Shown here: positions 46,992-58,639 of the stretch, piece after piece
Position numbering within the stretch: the first letter of the stretch is position 1
How the letters are laid out: each line of letters starts with the position of its first letter
NCBI RefSeq assembly: GCF_021730395.1
Contig: NC_069366.1
Span: 62,478,001 to 62,542,000 of the forward strand
Origin: Mercenaria mercenaria
Lineage: Eukaryota; Mollusca; Bivalvia; Venerida; Veneridae
Reading direction: 5' to 3'
Length of the DNA: 64,000 bases
Position numbers and translations under genes: made by a program
Notes under the pieces: model-generated
Seen by the model: the letters and a program-made list of their open reading frames with translations, nothing else
Database searches by the model: none
Told to the model about the DNA's origin: nothing

Positions 46992-47842
46992 ACAAGGTTG
47001 ATGGTTTCCTCTCATGACAGAATTCTATATCCCAAACCTGATATCTAACCCACAATAAGAAGAGGAATGTTATCAAAGTCAGTAACAATTTAGCCAAGAT
47101 GCATCTCAGAAGATTTACTCCTATAAATTTTTTTTAACAACTTCAATTTTCATTTTTATAAAAACAGTATGAACACATCACTTTAAATTGAACTTTATTT
47201 TCAGTTAAATATTCAGTGCATTACTTTTAAAACCTTAACATCAAGCAAGCCAGAGTGAATGCCTCAGAATAACTCAGACTGCTTTTTAAAAAAAATCCTC
47301 CGTTTTTCAAATGCTCTTCAAAAAAGAGACAATTGAAATAATTACATTTTTTATATGACCTAGTGAAAAAAATGGAAATATCTGTAATGAATTAACTTAG
47401 TATATAATAATGTGTAGAAAACATTGTAATAAATGTATTTAATATTTTTACAGAGAAAAATAGATCTATACAGGACGGACAGTTATTGAGTTATACAGAC
47501 ATACAAATAGTTTGGAAAGACTGTTTACTACTGATATATAATTTATTCACTCTTGTAATCACAACTCTTTAAAGGGACATGCCTCCAGTGTCCAGATATA
47601 CATTACAATAACTAAAATCTAAAGACAGATATGCAAATTTGTACAATATTGGAAAGTCATAAAGTAATAAGTATAGTGTCTGATTTTATTAAACATCACA
47701 TTTTTTACTATGTGACTGACACTACTGTGTAACTGACATTTTATAGCACATTCTACAAATGGTTTAAGTGTTCTTATGAATACAGATTACCTAGAACTTG
47801 AGAGAACACTGATTTTAATTTTCTTTTACATTTACAACTGAA

Positions 47843-48011
47843 AGTACTGTTGAACCTGCATACACTGCCATCTGTATTACGCAGCCACTTCTATTAAGGC
47901 ACCAGTCAGTTGTCATTAAAAAATGACTTTTTCATTCTAATTTCAACTTGTCTTAAACTGCCAATTGAGTGGTTCCCTTGACTGGCTGCTTAAGACAGGT
48001 TTGACTGTACT
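47843..48011. mobile_element. AGTCAAACCTG-ended MITE
   Basis: Ends agtactgttgaacctg and caggtttgactgtact are near-inverse; TA lies at both edges, which fits a Tc1/mariner-type target. The interior holds tcttaaactgcc and gcttaag words. Relatives are at 51282 and 57936. Confidence 0.6.
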
Positions 48012-50049
48012 ATCTCACTATTTACAATATGGCAGTATGCCCCTTTAAATGGTCAGGTCATGAAATCTTATTTTTTGAACCTAAATATTCAAGTGTGGAA
48101 ATGCAGGTAATGTCTAATATCTTATCTCAGTTTTTTAACAGAATTTACACGAAAACGAACGTTTCTGTTTGGTATTACAAAATATAAGTCTTACATAATA
48201 CATATTTCATAAATTTCAACAACGTTAATGACCAGCTGTTTTAAATGTATCTTTGCTGATATTTTATAAAAATCAAAAGGAATTTTTGATACATGAACTA
48301 CACAAACCCTTAAAGATACAATATTTACAACAGTATATATAAGCACCAAGTTCATTATCAAAACATGTACAACATTTTGCATTAACAATATGCAATAAAC
48401 ATTTCTCAAAGACTTTTTTTTTACAAAAATCTGTACAATATCAAAATAGAAAACAAAAACAACAGAAACACAAAACAGTTTCAAAAACAAAATAATTATC
48501 AAACTATATCCTCCGATATATATTGAGAGAGGCTGAACCATTTAGTTTATACAATATGAGGCTTCGTGCTCTTTAAAAATCAAAACTAGAATGTTGGACA
48601 AAATCCCTAGCGGCAAAATCTCCACTCACAATTTGCTGACGGCAAACAAAATATCCGATTTAACTTTGATTTTTAATTAAAACAACAACTATGCATACTT
48701 ATGCTTTCATTGAAATATAACAGATACTGAACTTGAAAATCATACACTTTTTAACTGTGTACTCATGAATTAGAAATTGTTTTGGTAGATCTATCAGCCT
48801 CAGAATCAGAAAAATCAAGGGGGTGGTGGTGATTTTGTTCACTGAGACTTTGTTTTAATTCCCAGAAGTTAATTTACCTTTGAACTTAATAAAACAATTT
48901 ACTTTCATTGCTGCATAATAAATTCATTAGTATACAATTAGGATTAATTCAGTGATCAAGAGATCTACTGTATACATATATAAAAGAAAGCGATAGCAAT
49001 GCATACAATCACATAAATAATTGAATAAACATTATGTTGTTATTCACCACTCCAACATGACCTATTTGTTTTCCTATCAAATATAGAAGGCTGAAAATTG
49101 TGTGTTTTTTTGCAAGAATTCATTTTTCTGACGTTACAATTATTACGTCATGGCACTAGACAGCATTACGGCGCGCTGGAAAAAGAGATCAACAGAAATT
49201 GGGCAAATATTTGATAGATATTGGCAAGGACATACATAATAATCCTTGATAACGTGTTAGAATCAGAATAATATATCTCAAACAGTGATTTGCGCTGAAA
49301 TAAAATCATTATTTGTCATTTAGATGCGTATTATTATATGACATGGACTGCGCCTACGTGATATAAATTCTTCGCATCTAAACTCCGAACAATGATTTTA
49401 TTCAATGACAAATCACTGGTTGGATATTCATTTCTTAATGAGAGTACTGTGATACAATGGTTTATACAAACATCACTAGCCAAGAAACTGTCATAAGGCA
49501 ATGAACCTGTAGATAAACCGCAATTTATGTTTGAATATGAATTCTCTATAAATGCAAAATAACTGACGAATGTCATCACAGCTACCCTACATTAACTTCA
49601 CCAAGTTGACATATGCACAACATACTGTAGATTTAACGAGGGTAATTCAGGTGAAAGAAGAAAGAACAAAAGCCTTCTTATTAGTAAAGAATGCTTACTT
49701 TTCACATGTTCACGCTTGATGTATTTTCTAAAAACTGTTTTCTCTTAAATCCTATGTTGGAGACCAAGAAGGGAGAGATGATTTTCTTTTCATAAGTGTT
49801 TAACATGGGGTATATGTTGTTTTCTTTTCAGTTATTACGCTTTAATTACTTCCATCAGTTGTTTGTTAATTAATCCTGCCTGGAAGTCTATACAGAACAG
49901 GTGTAGTGTAAGGCACTTTTTTATCAACCCTGCAGCAAAACTTGACAGACTTGTTAAAGGAACTTCTTCAAAGATAATGCATAAATATTTAACCACTTTT
50001 AAGTATTACACTTTATCTTAACACTAAGTAGGAAAACCAATTTCAAAGG

Positions 50050-50190
50050 TAATAAAACTGATTTGGAGACCACTCTCAAATTTCCAGCATCTGACTGGTT
50101 GCTACTGAGCAATAATTTCAAACTGACCAACGACAAGTCTTCATTCTAAGACTGGTCTCCTAACTCCATTTCATAACCTTGGGTCCTGGA
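50050..50190. repeat. Short MITE-like repeat
   Basis: Holds ggagaccactct and its loose inverse agactggtctcc about 100 bases apart, and shares words with 5625-5770. No coding. Confidence 0.3.
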
Positions 50191-51281
50191 CAATATATAA
50201 TATTAAGTATTTTATCTGTGTTTGAAAATAACAGTTACAACAATGGAATAGCACTTTTCAAGAAAAGCTGACAAAAAATACAGTCAAAGCATTAATATTC
50301 ATAGCCATCATAGGGGACCAATTTTCATGGATTATGTTATTGCATCAATGTATCATATTAAATTCCAAAGAACAAAAATGAAATTCCCATGCATTTGCTC
50401 TTCTCAAGTTGAAATCCATGGATTAATTTTTCAACCAAAATACCTATTCTGGCAACAATCACAAAATTCAATGCAAAATTAAATAATTTCATATTAAAGT
50501 CACTACGTGCCACTTGTGTTAACAATTCCCAAGAGTTCCTACATTTAGAAGCATCAAATAACCTCTCTAAATGCAGGTTTAGAAGATTTGAGAATAAAGT
50601 TGCTTTATTCAATATAAATACAAGCACTACAGCTCTTAAACACCACTTAACTTTTACAACATTACAGCTGCATTTTTCAAGTGTTGATTTTCACAGCTTC
50701 TTAATTCTAGTAATTACATAACTTCAAATATCTAATTCTGTTAAGAAATGCTGATAAGCTTTGCTATGTAAATAACTCAGACTGTTATAACATTGTTGAA
50801 ATTTTACAATATCTAATATAGGAGGAAAGCATTGTCACACTGAACAGCAAAAAAAAAAAGAACTATTGAACTATTTGCCTATTTTAGAGCAACAGTAAGA
50901 AAGAGAATTGATTGGTGTCTTTACCTAATGTTTCATGTATGTGTAGTTTTAAAGTTAACTTTTCAGTTAACCTACTCTGTGTTCCTAGATCCATTATTTG
51001 TGTCTTCTGACAAAATTGTCATGGAAACCATTTTGCCAAGAGGTGAGCACCAGACCACCAGACTGGTAGGCTTTTTCTCTCCTTAATGATCTAAATTCAG
51101 GCAAATTGGCATGTTAAAAATATGTTATGTTTTTGGTTGGCTTTTAAGTCACACAAACATAATTAAGATGAAATGGCCACTATCCATATTTCAAAGCTGG
51201 AGCTAGCTGGATTTTACCATCATTTTGTCAACTGTTCTTTGTCCACAGACTCAGACATTGTCTATTTTTGTTAATCAAATA

Positions 51282-51435
51282 CAGTCAAACCTGTGTTAAA
51301 GACCACCTCTGTACAGAGACCATCTGGCTCTAAAGACCACATGTTTTGTTTCCCATTTTAACATTTACAATGTATTTTAACCTGTGAATAAAGACCACCT
51401 CCCAATAAAGACCACTATAAATGGTTTTCACTGTT
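51282..51435 (+). mobile_element. AGTCAAACCTG MITE, one end clear
   Basis: TA then CAGTCAAACCTG at 51282, followed by repeated aaagaccacct words. The far terminal repeat is not recognisable, so it is partial or worn. Confidence 0.5.
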
Positions 51436-52380
51436 CAGGAGTAAGTAAATTATTACCATTTTTTAATTGTCGTAAAGCTGACTAGTGTTCATACCAAGAC
51501 ATAATTTTAATCTTTGCTTATGACAAGAAAGATTGACTTAAGGTACAAATTGTTAAGTCAATGTACTGAAAATGGAAAGTCTGAAAATATCTGAAGAGCG
51601 GAAGTCTTGTCCATGGAATTAACCAGTACTACCAGAATGAATGGCATCCTGTCAATCAATATGCTACAATCAACTGTAATTAACATGCCAAATACAGACA
51701 CAGTTACCTAATTCTGCACCACCGAAATAGCCTGTTAAAGACGAGAGCCAAAATGGTGTAATAAAGGGTGTAACTAACAGGAAAATAACTTATACTTATA
51801 CATTAAATAACTTGGTAAACAGATGAGCTGTTTTTTATGGTGCAACAACATCACTAGACTTGTTACTATATGCCTCATCATGTTACAAATTTTGAGAAAT
51901 AACTTTCAATGTCTATAATGAGCTCAAAATATAATATGTTTTAGGGACATTTACTTATGTCTCATTAAAAAGCAATTACCATTATCACCTTTGAGAAAAT
52001 AGAACAAAGTCTACTAGAAAAACCAGTTTGTCCTTTGACTCTAGTGGGTAATTAATTATACTTCTATTGAACTATTCAGATTGATTATCATGAACATTTG
52101 CAATACTGAATTGATTAGAAAAGTCAGAAGGCAATCTAATCTGCTCTATCCATACTGGCACGGGGGACTTTCTATGTATTCCAGGAAGATGATGAAAGTG
52201 ACAAATCAATAAGTGTCAAATGCATCTTGCTTTGCTGCTTAATTGTACTGTCAGGGTATGACTAAATCCCTAGTTGATGAAGGTGGCAACTGCAGCATGT
52301 TTTCTTGTTGCTTTATAGTGTTGCGAGTTAAAAATTGCTTTTTCAAGAACCTTATAAAGTATCAGTAAGGTACTTCACAT

Positions 52381-52968
52381 ATATATTGGCCGTTCCATGA
52401 GAAAACCTGTATTAGTGACATGATATAATTATTGCATAATAGTTTAAATTACTGAAGCTCATATGCGCCATCCTGTGATGACACAAAAATACATGGATAA
52501 GTTATTTTTCAAAAAATCATTTCAAACTGTTTCTGAAATATTCAAATGCATGATGTTTAGTTAGTGATACACATAATTTGCCCCATAAATGACATGAAAA
52601 ATACATGCAATGCTCAACAATGTCATACGGCTTTCATGATTCGGTGATTGGCTTAACAGCATTGTAAGTTTTAACCTTTACCCTGCTGAATTTCTGAAAT
52701 GGACTGGTCCATCATTCAATTTGGGCAATACCACTTATTATTCAAAGGGGTGTTCACTGAATTTACTGACTGAATATCAAACAGTACATGGTCTGCACTG
52801 GCAGAATCGCTTGCCGCCAGCAGGCTTAAGGTTAAAGTAGTGAAAATATTTTCTTAACAGTTTCAGATTTAAAAGGTAAAAGAATGTTCTTCATGAATAT
52901 TTTGTTATCTCAATTTTGATTTTTTTTGTAACTAATACAGGTTTTGTCATGGAATGGCCCAAATATAT
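52381..52968. mobile_element. TTGGCCGTTCCATGAG-ended transposon
   Basis: A long inverted terminal repeat: ttggccgttccatgagaaaa with cctgtattagt at the left, and actaatacagg with ttttgtcatggaatggccca at the right. ATATAT borders both ends and may be the target duplication. No coding sequence. It holds a smaller MITE at 52671-52835. Confidence 0.65.
52671..52835. mobile_element. TTAACCTT-ended MITE, nested
   Basis: Ends TTAACCTT and AAGGTTAA with taccctgctg and gccagcaggc next inside. 165 bases, same family as 31388-31587 and 54143-54346. Confidence 0.6.
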
Positions 52969-53028
52969 TTGAAAATGATGTATTTTTTATTAACTAAGTA
53001 GCTAAGGGCAACTAAATATGGTTTGTTC

Positions 53029-53222
53029 GAGCTCAGTCATACAAACATAATTAAGGTCAAATGGCAACTTTCCAGCTTTGAATGGTAGAGGGAAACCCGG
53101 TTGTCCGATATGAGCATTACTTTAGGCACTGGACATGAATACCTGAGCAGGGCTTGAACCCACAGATGTAAGTGGCAAGTGATTCTAAATCAATGAACTT
53201 AACCATGCGGCTGTGGAGGCCC
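53029..53222 (-). mobile_element. tRNA-derived SINE
   Basis: On the minus strand it has an A-box-like gcatggttaag, the B box GGGTTCAAGCCC, and then the tail words ctctaccattcaaagctgga and aaagttgcc shared with the SINE at 8285. It ends aattatgtttgtatgactgag. A tail fragment of the same type lies near 51143-51225. Confidence 0.6.
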
Positions 53223-54142
53223 CTATTTACCACCATATCATTGAAAAGGAAGTACCAGTTACTTTAGATAATTCCAAATTATGTGTAAAGTCCTTTGACT
53301 ATCAAACGTGTAAAACTACTGCAAGCTTTAATTAAAATGTTGTTACTGGCAACTGTGTCTGTCCAATCATTTTAATTTATAATTTTGAACTAATTGTTAC
53401 TTCAAAGAGAATATGAGACACAGTAACACTACAATTACAGAATTCACGTGGGTTTTTACATCATCATTATAATTAACTGTACACTCCATCAGATTACATA
53501 GTAAAAACTCTCCTGGGCGCAATATTTCTAGAAACATTCTTATTACAGATATTGATTAATCAGAATTTTTGCAAATTTTAGTGTTTTAACCAAGTTCACA
53601 AACACAGCTCACATTCTCTGTGACAATCTGTTATTGAAATTGTAAAACAGAGCTAGATTACATTGAAATCATTATTATTTTCGAGGACAAATTTTTTCTG
53701 GAATTTATGGTTTCTGTCAATCCAGAAAATTAAATCCAATGAACAAATAAAAGTCCTATTCATTTTATATCAAAGATAGGAACTATAACATTAATATTCC
53801 CATGAAATGGCTGATTTTAGCCAAAATCACAAAATTTCATGTCCACAAAATTAAACAATTTCACAGTTTCAAGGATGTATGAGAAAAACAAAAATCACGA
53901 GGCATCTTGTATAGTATAGCATGTTGCAGTAAACTATTTCAATTTAACATAGGGTTAAAGCTCTAAATAGCAATGAATAACAAAAACAAAAATATGAGAA
54001 AAACAGTTAAATGTTAGTACACAGATGAATAAAATTCATATATTGCACATTAATCCCTTAAATATAGTTTTACTAAATATTGAAAATTGATCACTTCATG
54101 ACAGCTTTTCTAGTTGCAGGTAATTCAGATACTTTGAAATCG

Positions 54143-54346
54143 TTAACCCTTGCCCTGCTAAATTTCAACAATGAACTTGCAATCTTTCAATTTGGACTGT
54201 ACCAGTAACTGTTAAAAGAGGTGCTTACCAAAAAGATACAGACTGAATGGCGAACAGTGCAGATCCTGATCAGATTGCATGGATTTGCAGGCTGATCAAG
54301 ATCTACAATGGTCGAAAAGGCATATTCATGTTCAGCAAAGGGATAA
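54143..54346. mobile_element. TTAACCCTTGCCC-type MITE
   Basis: Ends ttaacccttgccctgctaaa and ttcagcaaagggataa are near-inverse. The interior has gtgcagatcctgatcagatt. Same family as 52671-52835. Confidence 0.55.
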
Positions 54347-55130
54347 TATATATATCTGGGACTAATTTCCGCAGTTTGTGGTTCTGACAATAAATCTTCA
54401 GAATTAAATTCTACCAAATGCATGAAAACCCCATTCATTTTATTCCCCCCCCCCACCACAACCCCCCAAAAAACATACATTTTGATATTTTGATAAAAAC
54501 ACCAAAGAAAGTAAATGATTTTGCACGTTAAAGAAGTTGGCAAATAAAATAATTTCTTGTCCTAATATATCTGTTTGTCCTGTAATAATATTTTCCTACT
54601 GATGTTCCATTGAAAGGCATATAATTTGCATAGTAAACTGGGCACTACTCTATATGATTCCATTTTCACTGATATTGTGCAAGGAGATTAACTTATACTC
54701 ACAAAATGATTTTCCAATATCAGAAGATTTAACTGCAAATTTAAAACAGTTGTAACTTGAATTAATCAATGTTATTTTCAAAATCATTTCAAGATATAAA
54801 GTACAAAATCTTTATATTATGAATACTGCTGCTGTCCAGGAAATCCTCCCAAAATAATGACACAAAAAGTTCTGGCGTACAGTAATATCAAACAAAAACG
54901 CTATATTTCACAGACTGTAATAAATAGGCTTGTAATGTAAACAATTTCTTTGAGTAAGTACTAAGATGTAAGATGTAAACCTTAGACCACCAAAACTCCC
55001 TTCAAATGTAAGTCCTGTAATATCTTTTATATATATATATAATCTAAACATGGAAAGGTTTTGTCCACCATATATGTACACTGAGATCAAATACCCTACT
55101 ACTACATAACATTTCACTCTGAAAGAACAT

Positions 55131-55361
55131 TTGAGCCGCACCATGAGAAAACAAACATATTGCGTTTGCGACCAGCATGGATCCAGACCAGCCTGTGCAG
55201 TCTAGTCAGGATCCATGCTGTTCACTAATGGTTTTTCTATTTGCAATAGGCTTTGAAAGTGAACAGCATGGATTCTGATCAGACTGCTCTGATGTGCAGG
55301 CTGGTTTAGATCCATGCTAGTCGTAAATGCACTATGTTGGTTTTCTCATGGCACAGCTCAT
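55131..55361. mobile_element. CCATGAGAAAAC-type palindromic MITE
   Basis: Ends tgagccgcaccatgagaaaa and ttttctcatggcacagctca. The element is a near-palindrome: gcgaccagcatggatccaga faces its inverse near 55305. It folds end to end. Same family as 30026-30235. Confidence 0.7.
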
Positions 55362-55615
55362 ATCAGGATTAAGGTAGTGGACCTGCAATCACAACTGGCC
55401 TTTTCTGCGAGATTACACACTGTCTGTATGTAATTCTGTCTACGATCTCTGCTTGTTATGAAAAACAATTTGCTGTTATGGTGAAGGATGCTGATAAAAC
55501 ATACAAGAATATGTTATCATATGGAAATTGTCCACAGTTATAGTCGGAAATCGACAGTTGGGTGAAAGATGTAGATGTGTTTGCAGATCTAATATCATAA
55601 GAAACAAACAAAATA

Positions 55616-57811
55616 AACAAGAGGACCATGATGGTCCTGAATCGCTCACCTCTTCCCACATGACCAAGTTTTGAGTATGACATCGTTTTTTCTACTATTT
55701 GACATAGTGACCTAGTTTTTGATCTCATGTGACCCAGTTTTGAACTTGACCTAGATATTATCAAGATAAAAATTCTGTCCAATTTTCATGAAGATCCATT
55801 GAAAAATATGGTCTCTAGAGAGGTCACAAGGTTTTTCTATTATTTGACCTATTGACCTAGTTTTCGAAGGTACGTGACCCTGTTTTGAAATTTACCTAGA
55901 TATCATCAAGGTGAACATTCTCACTAATTTTCATGAAGATCTCATGAAAAATATGGCCTCTAGAGAGGTCACAAGGTTTTTCTATTTTTAGACCTACTGG
56001 CCTAGTTTTTGACCGCACGTGACCCAGTTTCAAAACTGACCTAGATATCATCAAGGTGAACATTCAGTTCAATTTTCATGAAGATACACTGAAAAATATG
56101 GCCTCTAGAAAGGTCAAAAGATTTTTCTAATTTTAGACCTACTGACCTAGTTTTTGACCGCAGTTGATCCAGTTTCAAACCTGACCTAGATTTCATCAAG
56201 ATGAACATTCAGACCAACTTTCATACAGATCCCATGAAAAGTATGGCCTCTAGAGAGGTCACAAGTTTTTTTTTATTATTTGACCTACTGACCTAGTTTT
56301 TTAAGGCACGTGACCCAGTTTCTAAACTGATCTAGATATCATCAAGGTGAACATTCTGACCAATTTTCATGAAGATCCATTCAAGGGTATGGCCTCTAGA
56401 GAGGTCACAAGGTTTTTCTATTTCAAGACCTACTGACCTAGTTTTTGATCGCAGTTGAACCAGTTTCAAACTTGACCTATATATCATCAAGATAAACATT
56501 CAGACCAACTTTCATACAGATCCCATGAATAATATGGCCTCTAGAGAGGTCACAACATTTTTTCATTATTTGACCTACTGACCTACTTTTTGAAGGCACG
56601 TGACCCACTTTCGAACCTGATCTAGACATCATCAAGATGAACATTCTGACCAAATTTTATGGAGATCCATTCACAAGTCTGTCCTCTAGAGAGGTCACAA
56701 GGTTTTTCTATTTTTAGACCTACTGACCTAGTTTTTGACCGCACATGACCCTGTTTCGAACTTGACCTAGATATCATCAAGATGAACATTCTGACCAAAT
56801 TTCATACAGATGCCATGAAAAATATGGCCTTTAGAGAGGTCACAAGGTTTTTCTATTATTTGACCTACTGACCTAGTTTTAGATGGCACATGACCCACTT
56901 TCGAACCTGACCTAGATATCATCTAGGTGAACATTCAGACCAACTTTCATGAAGATCTCATGAAAAATATGGTCTCTAGAGAGGTCACAAGGTTTTTCTA
57001 TTATTTGACCTACTGACCTAGTTTTTGAAGGCACGTGACCCAATTTCGAACTTGTCCTAGATATCATCAAGGTGAACATTCTGATCAATTTTCATGAAGA
57101 TCTCATGAAATATATGGCCTCTAGAGAGGTCACAAGGTTTTTCTATTTTTAGACCTACTGACCTAGTTTTTGATTGCACGTGACCCAGTTTCGAACTTGA
57201 CCTAGATATCATCAAGATGAACACTCAGACCAACTTTCATACAGATTCCATGAAAAATATGGCCTTTATAGAGGTCACAAGGTTTTTCTATTATTTGACC
57301 TACTGACCTAGTTTTTGACGGCACGTGACCCAGTTTCGAACTTGATCTAGATATCATCAAGGTGAACGTTCTGACCACTTTTCATGAAGATCTTGTGAAA
57401 GATATGGCCTCTAGAGAGGTCACAAGGTTTTTCTATTTTTAGACCTACTGGCCTAGTTTTTGACCGCACGTGACCCACTTTCGAAGCTGACCTAGATATC
57501 ATCAAGGTGAACATTCTGACCAATTTTCATCAAGATCTCATGAAATATATGGCCTCTAGAGAGGTCACAAGGTTTTTCTATTTTTAGACCTACTGACCTA
57601 GTTTTTGACCGCACCTGACCCAGTTTCGAACTTGACCTAGATATCATCAAGATGAACATTCTGACCATCTTTCACAAAGATCTGACAAAAAATGTGACCT
57701 CTAGAGTGGTCACAAGCAAAAGTTTTCGGGACGCACGCACTGACGCACGGACGGACGACGGACACCGCGTGATCACAAAAGCTCACCTTGTCACTTTGTG
57801 ACAGGTGAGCT
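55616..57811 (-). mobile_element. AGCTCACC-type tandem-repeat element, copy I
   Basis: On the minus strand it begins at 57811 AGCTCACCTGTCACAAAGTG with a closing hairpin and gtgatcacgcggtgtccgtc, then about fourteen units of 143-146 bases with ctctagaggcc and gatatctaggtca, and ends with a ggaccatcatggtcc stem-loop and CTCTTGTT at 55616. It is the same subfamily as copy A and the longest array here. The minus open frames at 55456-55782 and 57637-57825 are repeat sequence. Confidence 0.75.
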
Positions 57812-57935
57812 AAAAATAAATTCATGCAAAAACTGCTTAAAGTTTCAATATCAAAAAGATTACTGATAAATTAGAATAGTATATATATATAAATCGATCT
57901 AGACCTATTGTGTTTACTACACAGTTTGCAGTATA

Positions 57936-58150
57936 CAATCAAACCTGTATATAAAGACCATTCTGTGAGTGATGTGAAGAGACCTTTATTTGTTGGTGGT
58001 CCTCACGGATACTTTCAAGCTTGTGTCAGTGTTTAAAATATTTAAATTTCTTTGGATTAATCTGCATTATGTTTAAATGGGAAATGGAACTATTGGTCTT
58101 TAACGGCTAGTGGTCTTTGTTCACAGGTGGTCTTAAGTACAGGTTTGATT
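57936..58150. mobile_element. AATCAAACCTG-ended MITE
   Basis: TA then CAATCAAACCTG at 57936 and caggtttgatta at the right end, with ataaagacca facing tggtctt inside. 215 bases. Lies near the 3' end of the PY-motif gene and brings a minus-strand AATAAA near 57983. Confidence 0.6.
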
Positions 58151-58639
58151 ATATAACATGCAAAGCTGAATAATTACACTGACTTATTGTACAAACAAGA
58201 CAGAATTTTAACCTGAATATACAGACTGACTAAATAAATGCTTAAATCTCATCCTCTAGTGACATACTTAACACTAGTATGGTAATCCATTTCAGTCCTT
58301 GAATTGGAATTGTTAACTTTCAATGACAATTGCGCTATTCCATTACCACTTCTGGGCTGGAGTATTTCTAATCACAGGATAAATATCTAATGCCATATGA
58401 TCATGGGGCAGAATAAAAAGCCCCACTACATCGTTACATAACACAGACACAGTTTACACAATACAGATGTGTTGAAGCACAATTTTACTGAACTTTATAT
58501 TGCAACAAACACAAAAGTTTTGAATACACTTCTGCAAAAATAACTGCATGAATCCGATTTACAGTTTTGTGACAGACAAATAGTTTGATATATATTTTGT
58601 GAAAGTACTTGTAGTGAAATAAAACATCATTAGTTTACG

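Larger units (their letters stand above)
44082..47055 (-). mobile_element. Bivalve SINE split by a TTAA element
   Basis: The 3' part is 44082-44216 and the 5' part 46988-47055, both minus. Read together they follow the SINE seen at 8285-8525: tagaattct, gaggaaaccatc, then ggaaggttggtggttctacc, tccaccatgaaaagctggaa and tgttgatgtgatgttaa. The break falls at TTAA in the middle, exactly at the ends of the element 44213-46991. Confidence 0.65.
47056..58639. other. 11.6-kb stretch without a supported coding exon
   Basis: AT-rich sequence with the repeats listed separately. The minus open frames at 48191-48541, 49334-49579, 50358-50627, 54187-54543 and 54908-55144 have no domain or splice support. 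Part may be a long 3' UTR of the minus-strand gene ending at 58640; a minus AATAAA lies near 57983, inside a MITE. Confidence 0.4.

Noticed and set aside
48191-48541. 116-codon hydrophobic minus-strand frame
   Set aside because: AT-rich, low-complexity residues (F, V, I, Y), no splice sites or family match; likely chance or untranslated sequence.
54187-54543. 118-codon minus-strand frame
   Set aside because: Overlaps the MITE at 54143-54346 and a C-rich simple stretch; no domain.
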